A DNA stretch of 64,000 bases, from assembly GCF_001522545.3 (NCBI RefSeq), contig NC_031770.1, positions 108,069,664-108,133,663 of the forward strand, given 5' to 3'. Origin of the DNA: Parus major (Eukaryota; Chordata; Aves; Passeriformes; Paridae). Position numbers and translations under genes: made by a program. A model generated the notes under the pieces. That model did not search any database, had not been told where the DNA came from, and saw nothing but the letters and a program-made list of their open reading frames with translations. Below, piece after piece: positions 58,599 to 64,000 of the stretch (positions are counted from its first letter, which is position 1; every line of letters begins with the position of its first letter).

Positions 58599-59879
58599 AT
58601 GTCACGATCTTTTTTCTTTTTTTTTTCCTGTCTTCTCTTACATGAGAGATGAAACAGTAGATCCCTGTTTACTTTCTCTCTAACTTTTGGTGCTATTCCC
58701 TCTAGACTCTTCCATGCTGGGCTCTTCTCTGTCTCGCCCAGATGAACAGCTATCTTGGCCCAATGTTTTTATTGTTCCTGTCCTTATCAGCCCTGTGATA
58801 GTTTGCTCTGAATCTAGCAGAGCATTCCCCACTAGACAGGCCAAAGGAGTAGCCAGCAGCCAGGCACACCTTCTGTTGTTTCTTTTTCCTCAACTGCCTT
58901 GTTTTTGTCAGATAAAATTGTAAGCAAAAAACAAATTACAGTGTTTTCTGATATTAACTGTAATATTATGTCTTCTGCCTCGTAGGCAGTTGAGCCCAAG
59001 CTGGCTGTCTGCCCGTCCTGAGGCGCAAGGACACTGCTTTCCTGGGAGGCTGTGTCAGATAAAGCCTTTAGTGAAAGCTGTTTTTTCCCCATCGTTAGTG
59101 AAACAAGACCTTATCAGCATAGAAACACAGCCTGCATGGCAACACAAAGATACCTGCTTTGCCTCACATTCTACTCCCTCACCAAAGCATATTTCTAGTA
59201 TGACTATTAAAATAATAGCTTTTAAGGTAGAAAGTCTGCTGGCTGACACTGTGATTATTAGCTACTCAATTAGAATACTGTTCTAGCTATCTGGGCTGAG
59301 GTTTTTCAGAGGAGCTGACTGTGTAAAGCTGTGTCTGTACCAGGAGATTAACTGTCTGTGCTCTCTGACACTCAGGCTAACAAGCGTGGTATGACCCACG
59401 CTCATATTATTCCATTTTCTTATTCTCCAAAATAGGCTGGCCGTCTCCAGACTTTTGAGAATGGCTTCTGGCCTCCAGATACTTCTGAACTGTGTCCTGG
59501 CATTGGGAAATGGTAGTTGCCCCATGCCAGAAGTATTCCTGGGGCTAGTAAAGTGGTTCAAATGTAAAGGGTTTTTTTGAGGGTCCTGGAATATTCCCTG
59601 AAACTGTTTGAACTTGAGGCCAAGTCTTAATATGTTGACTGCTCTAAAGCTGAAGTCTTAAACCATGACCCTCAAAGCAGCCACAGACATGGTTTCTTGG
59701 GGTTTCCACATGCTGTTTGACCTATGAAAAAAGGTACATAAAGCCTCAGTTTATAGAGTCAATTCTATTTTATAAATAAGTCATTCTTAACTACTGAAAT
59801 ACAGAAATTCCAGTTGTCTAGAAGAAATGGCATGCCAGATCCTCTTCAACAGTATTCAGTATCTGATGCACCTTGTTAT
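58599..59879 (+). other. Between CR1 copies, mixed-composition unique sequence
   Basis: 58900-59290 is unique-looking, not AT-extreme, with GATA-type cores (AGATAA, CTTATC) and TATTAGC/TAATTAG-like motifs; possible non-coding conserved element. No exon supported. Confidence 0.5.
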
Positions 59880-60119
59880 ATAGAATCACAGAATTGTTGA
59901 TGTTGGAAAAAAGCTTTAAGATCATCAAATCCAGCTGTCCACCATGACCATTTTCAACATTAAACCATGTCCTTAAGTGCCATAGCTGCACATTTTTTGA
60001 AGACTTCCATGGGTGGTAGCTGGATCACTTCCCTGAGTAGCCCATTCCACATCCCTTTCTGTGAAGTGATTTTTCCCAGTATCTAAACTTCCCCTGTCAC
60101 AACTTGAGTCCATTTCCAC
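59880..60119 (-). mobile_element. CR1 LINE fragment, third variant, about 240 bp
   Basis: Reversed tail atagaatcacagaattgttg, then atgttggaaaaaagctttaa, catcaaatccagctgtccac, taaaccatgtccttaagtgc and gtagcccattccacatccct. Same variant as the copy at 63738. Confidence 0.93.
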
Positions 60120-60257
60120 ATGATGCTTATTAATAATAGTAATTACTGCACACTGCAGACATCAGGGCTGCTTAACTCAGGGTTGTCTGAACTGCAGCTG
60201 TTGATGATAATTTTGCTTTCCTTTAAGAACATGATTTGTCTTCTTTAATTTCATTAA

Positions 60258-60400
60258 AGACCAAGTTGAATGGGTCCCTGAACAACCTGATCTAGTGGAA
60301 GGTGTCTCTGTCCCCCAAAGACATCTGTTCCAGAAGAGGGCTGTAAAAAGATGAACTTTAAGGTCCCTAGCAACCTGAACCATTCTGTGATTCCATGAGT
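60258..60400 (+). mobile_element. CR1 LINE 3' fragment
   Basis: Contains aagttgaatgggtccctgaa, caacctgatctagtggaagg, gatgaactttaaggtcccta and ccattctgtgattccatga. Moderately diverged. Confidence 0.9.
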
Positions 60401-62126
60401 GGGAGGACTGATGCTTTGAGATCCTCTGATCAATGTGTGGCTGCAGTGGATGTCCTTGTGTGCCCCAGTGTGCTCTCTATATTTGTTATATATTCCTGAT
60501 GGCCAGAAACCTGCTCCAAAGCTCCTGTTGGCTTTTGGCCCAGGCACTGGATATCTCTTGTGTGGACTGGTAATGTTTTCACACAGTTCTTCTGTGGTCT
60601 GCATACCTACAATGAAGTCACAGCACTTGCTGTTTGACATCAAAGCCTGTCCCTGTGAGAATGAGCATAATGAGCAAATAATGACCTCATTGTGTGTGTA
60701 TGCAGGGAAAAGAGAAGGCACATTATGAAGCAGAGCGAGTTTTATTTTTAGGCAGCAGTGTTTTAATAACCAGCAGATTTTGGGGAAAGGGCTGAAAAAA
60801 TAGTAAAAAGATAAATGTACTTATGTTTCAAAGTTGAGATTTTTTTTTACAAGTAAAAAAGTTCATTTTGACATATTGAAATAAAAAAGTACCCTCAACT
60901 GTTAGGCAGGATCCTGAGAGAGCTATCAGCATTCCCAATTGATGCTTGTCATGATATTTTCTTTTTTCTTTTTCCCCCAGTCCTTCCATAGTACTACTAA
61001 TGTGAACCTCCTTAGCTGCACACTTGGAATAGCCCAGTATGATAGCTTTACCACAAAGGGCTTCTGTGTATTTCAGGAGTCAGGATATAGCACTCTTCTA
61101 ACAGAAAATGCCCTGTAATGAAGGTGAAGCTCAGACATTATTTATTCCAAATACAGGATCTTTCCATCTGTGAGTTTATAGAGGCTGAAAAATTGTTGAA
61201 TTTGGAGATTTGCAAATAGAAATTACAAGCTCGACTCTGAAAATATTCCCTCCTGGAAAACAAGTCCTATTCCCTCTTGTGACCATTATCCTCATGCAGC
61301 ATTAGATTGGTACAGAAGGAATTTTGAAGGTGGACAGTTTTGCTCATAAAGACACGGCACCGTCCGCTCCTGGAACGAAGCAGCTGATCCTGAGCTCGGG
61401 TACATGGAGAGAACAGACCATCACTTGTGTGGAATTATTTGGAATATTTTTTCTGTGTTTCTTCACCAGGTCCACTTTTTAAGCTGCAGCAGGTTAAAGT
61501 TAGAGCTGTGCAAATTTTGAGAAGCCTACATCCAAATTAAGGCTGGCTCACTTCCAGAAATGGCTGAAGCTGGCAAATTTAAATCATTTTCAGGTTGGTG
61601 CTGGGTTTTTTCTGGGTTTTATGTCATCACTTATGAGTTAAAACTGAGGAAAAACCTGGCTTGTGACCGATTTAACCTCTTTTTGCCTCCTGCCTTGGTC
61701 TAGAGTATTTTTTCTGTATGTGTGACTTATTTGTTGAGAACTAACCACTGATGGGATTATACAGTGTGTCAAGTCTCTGGAATTGCCCTTCTAATAAAGC
61801 AGGGGATTTTTTAAGCCTTTTTATTTTAAACCTTTACAGAGCATCAGTTGCTGACATATCTAGAGGAAAGTGTTTCTTAAAAGATTTTCTTAAAAATAAA
61901 TTATTTTTCCACTCTATATTTTTATACAATTCAGATATTGAATGACAATTTTAAAATCAACTGGCATTAGCAACACCTGGGCATGTGGCACTTCTTTTTT
62001 AGTTATAAATTAAAAGTTTCTTAGCATGTAGTTTTTCTGAATTATTTGTGTGACAGGGGGATAATTTATATACATGAGTTTACAGGTGAGATCACTCTTA
62101 AGCCCTAATTCAGTGTATAACTTTGT
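60401..62126 (+). other. Between CR1 copies; contains an exon-like segment
   Basis: Holds the candidate alternative exon at 60981-61118 and a small CpG cluster at 61352-61400. Otherwise nothing recognised. Confidence 0.5.
60981..61118 (+). other. Candidate alternative terminal exon (unproven)
   Basis: Preceded by a textbook acceptor (a 17-bp pyrimidine run ending cccccag at 60980). Reading in phase 0, the phase left by exon h, gives 45 codons beginning SFHSTTNVNLLSCTLGIAQY and then TAA at 61116-61118. It does not resemble the known C-terminal tail of SUPT3H, and an open run of this size can occur by chance. Nearest AATAAA noted is at 61895-61900. Confidence 0.2.
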
Positions 62127-62199
62127 CTCTGCCCATGACAGAGTGACTGGCATGAGATGATCTTTAAGGTTCCTTCCAACCCAAACCATTCTGTGATTA
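62127..62199 (+). mobile_element. CR1 LINE 3' tail
   Basis: Contains tctctgcccatgacagagtg, agatgatctttaaggttcct, tccaacccaaaccattctgt and a single gattaatgg end. Short, + strand. Confidence 0.92.
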
Positions 62200-63737
62200 A
62201 TGGATGTGGATGGTTTTGAATGTGGATGGTTATTCTGAAGCCATCTGAGAAGTGCTGGAGAAGGTGCCGTGATCATATCATAAGAATCTGAGGAAACAGT
62301 TTACTTCAGTAAAATACAGGTGCCTGGTTCGGACTTGACCTTTTGAAGAGCTGTCCAAACATTTACTCACTCTCACAACACCCTCATGAAGTAGAGTATA
62401 AATATTATCTCAATTTTATGGACAAGAAGGTGAGCACCAAGAGAGTCTGGATTAAAATTTAGGAATTTGTGGCATGCAGTTGCTTGCTTAATTCATTAGA
62501 CCATGGTGTTTGGTTTGTCAATAGTCCCATGCTTTATAAACTGGACAAAACCTTTAAAATACCAAGTAGTTTAGACAGGCAGGAGTTTGGTTCTCCCTGC
62601 ATAAAACAGAGATGAAGCTGTGTCACATCATCATAGCCAGATTTGGGGATTTTTTTCTGTATTTTTCCATGTTTGTCTTAAAGTGCTCTTGAAGGTGATA
62701 GTGTACTCAGAAAACCTTCTGGAGGAAGGGCAGCTCAGAAAAAAAAGGGACTTTATTTCCCTGTTAAATTAAGTTGATCATCTCTTTAACCTGCATTTAC
62801 CAAAGCACATTGCTGGGGAAGCAATGCTGTACCTGTAATTATCTTGGTGAATGGTGCTACCATGTTTGCATACAATGAATTCACATTTGGTTCATGCAGA
62901 GTAGAATTTCTAAAGCATTTTTCTCATCTACGCCAAGTCCTTGGGATGTTTCCTGTCACCCACCCATTGAAACAAGGCTGGAAAGCACTGTAGAAATGAT
63001 AAAGGCTGCCATCATCATCTCTTTCAAACTGCCATGGAACTGAAATGGTACAGGACAGGAGGGCAAATGTTGAGATCTGGAAAAACAGAAAAACAGAGCG
63101 GCATGAAATGTCAAACCACATTTTTAAGGCGCTTTTTACTATATTTCCATAAATGCATGAGGGAATTATGTTGCAAATACTTGAAACTGTTTATTTTCAT
63201 TTTTGGCTTGATTTTCTAGCATTGAAAAAACCATGTCTAATGATCTTGAGTATTCTTAAAGAAAAAAATTATATTTTACATAATGGCTTGCATGTGTGAG
63301 TTCCCTCTGGCAGGAGGGCTATAATTAGCCTGTCGTCTCTCAGAGAAGAGACTATCTGTCTTAAAGATGCAACAGTGAGTCTTGGCTGCTAGAGCTAGGA
63401 GCAGAACATTGTGATTTTGTTAAAACATAAACATTATCCCTTTTCACTTATTCATCTTTCTCCTCTTCCTGCTTCTTTGGCTCAAAGTTAGCCTGGAGAG
63501 GCAAAGGACAACTGAGCACAAACAGTTTCTTCCTTCCTCATTCAGCAAGGCGTGGCAAAAGATCTTGGCTTCTTGACATCAATAACTTTGCTTCAACTCA
63601 ACTTGGAACTGTTTGGGCAGCCTTTCAGAAGTAAAAAGGTACGATAAAAGGGGACTGATCTTCCTGTTTGAGTCATAAAGAAGCAGATTCAGCTAAGGCA
63701 CACTTTCCTTTGGGATTGTCCATGTACTGCCTGGAAG
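62200..63737 (+). other. Between CR1 copies; contains an exon-like segment
   Basis: Nothing recognised apart from the candidate exon at 63546-63638. Confidence 0.5.
63546..63638 (+). other. Candidate cassette exon (unproven)
   Basis: Flanked by a pyrimidine-rich acceptor (cttccttcctcattcag, ending 63545) and a donor AAAAAG|gtacga. The 93 bp between are open in phase 0/0, encoding 31 residues starting QGVAKDLGFLTSITLLQLNL and ending FRSKK. It would fit the phase of SUPT3H exon h and keep the frame. I do not recognise the peptide. Confidence 0.22.
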
Positions 63738-64000
63738 AGACATAGAATTGTTTCCGTTGGAAAAGACCCCAAAAATAATCGAGTCCAACCAGGAGCCCAG
63801 CACTGTCAATCCATCACTAAACCATGTTCCTCAGTGCCACATCTACACATCTTTTAAATATGTCCAAGGATGGTGACTCCACCACAGCCCTGGGCAGTCT
63901 GTTCCAATACTTTGCGCTTTCCGTAAAGAAATTTTTCCTAATGTACAAACTAAATCTCTCCTGGTGCAACTTGAGGCCATTTCTTTTTGTCCTGTCACTT
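63738..64000 (-). mobile_element. CR1 LINE fragment running off the window end
   Basis: Reversed tail gagacatagaattgtttccg, then ttggaaaagaccccaaaaat, cgagtccaaccaggagccca, ctaaaccatgttcctcagtg and ccacagccctgggcagtctg; it continues to the last base (gtcctgtcactt). Its 5' extent is not visible. Confidence 0.95.

Noticed and set aside
58239..58683. 113- and 87-codon open frames
   Set aside because: Start within CR1 and run into flanking sequence.
59817..59834. Codons reading Ser-Arg-Arg-Asn-Gly-Met, reminiscent of the SUPT3H C-terminal tail
   Set aside because: The residues before it do not match the expected Asn-Ala-Tyr, no good acceptor sits at the right place, and the continuation differs; a coincidence of six codons.
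60254..60721. 155-codon open frame on the - strand
   Set aside because: Its C-terminal third is antisense to a CR1 tail and the rest has no similarity I recognise; chance plus repeat.
1..64000. CRISPR arrays, tRNA or rRNA genes, bacterial operons, intact LTR elements
   Set aside because: None of the repeat spacing, cloverleaf, or paired LTR patterns was seen; the sequence is vertebrate intronic or intergenic DNA.

Overview
The window is vertebrate nuclear DNA, almost certainly from a bird. It is AT-rich, has no bacterial-style gene packing, shows GT-AG introns, and carries at least 22 fragments of the CR1 LINE family with the 3' end characteristic of birds (a conserved CCAACC-type segment followed by 8-bp ATTCTRTG repeats). 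The CR1 sequence style looks passerine-like to me, but that is an impression.

The only gene I can support is SUPT3H, on the + strand. It encodes the Spt3 homologue, a subunit of the SAGA/STAGA transcription coactivator complexes with histone folds that works with TBP. Eight exons are placed to the base: 910-996, 2133-2223, 3880-4016, 30025-30100, 32921-33033, 33718-33825, 34298-34486 and 36918-37028. All reading frames join without a frameshift or stop, giving 304 codons. The 5' exons (start codon and first part of the N-terminal histone fold) lie upstream of the window. The short C-terminal exon was not found and presumably lies beyond position 64000. The seventh exon is a phase 0/0 unit of 63 codons, rich in proline and serine and ending in a basic cluster. 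It separates the two parts of the C-terminal histone-fold region and can be skipped without changing frame.

Layout: 1-4016 holds three exons covering the end of the N-terminal histone fold and the acidic linker. 4017-30024 is a 26-kb intron with CR1 copies, AT-rich possible conserved non-coding sequence and a 22-bp RFX-like palindrome. 30025-37028 holds five exons in 7 kb, interrupted by a 15-bp polypyrimidine minisatellite and two CR1 tails. 37029-64000 has no recognised canonical exon and is most simply the last intron of SUPT3H. It is dense in CR1, and it contains two exon-like open segments (60981-61118 and 63546-63638) whose phase matches the upstream exon.

No tRNA, rRNA, CRISPR array, intact transposon or second protein-coding gene was recognised. 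In other vertebrates SUPT3H is next to RUNX2 and its introns are discussed as carrying RUNX2 regulatory elements, so the non-coding parts may matter for that neighbour. That is context, not something visible here.
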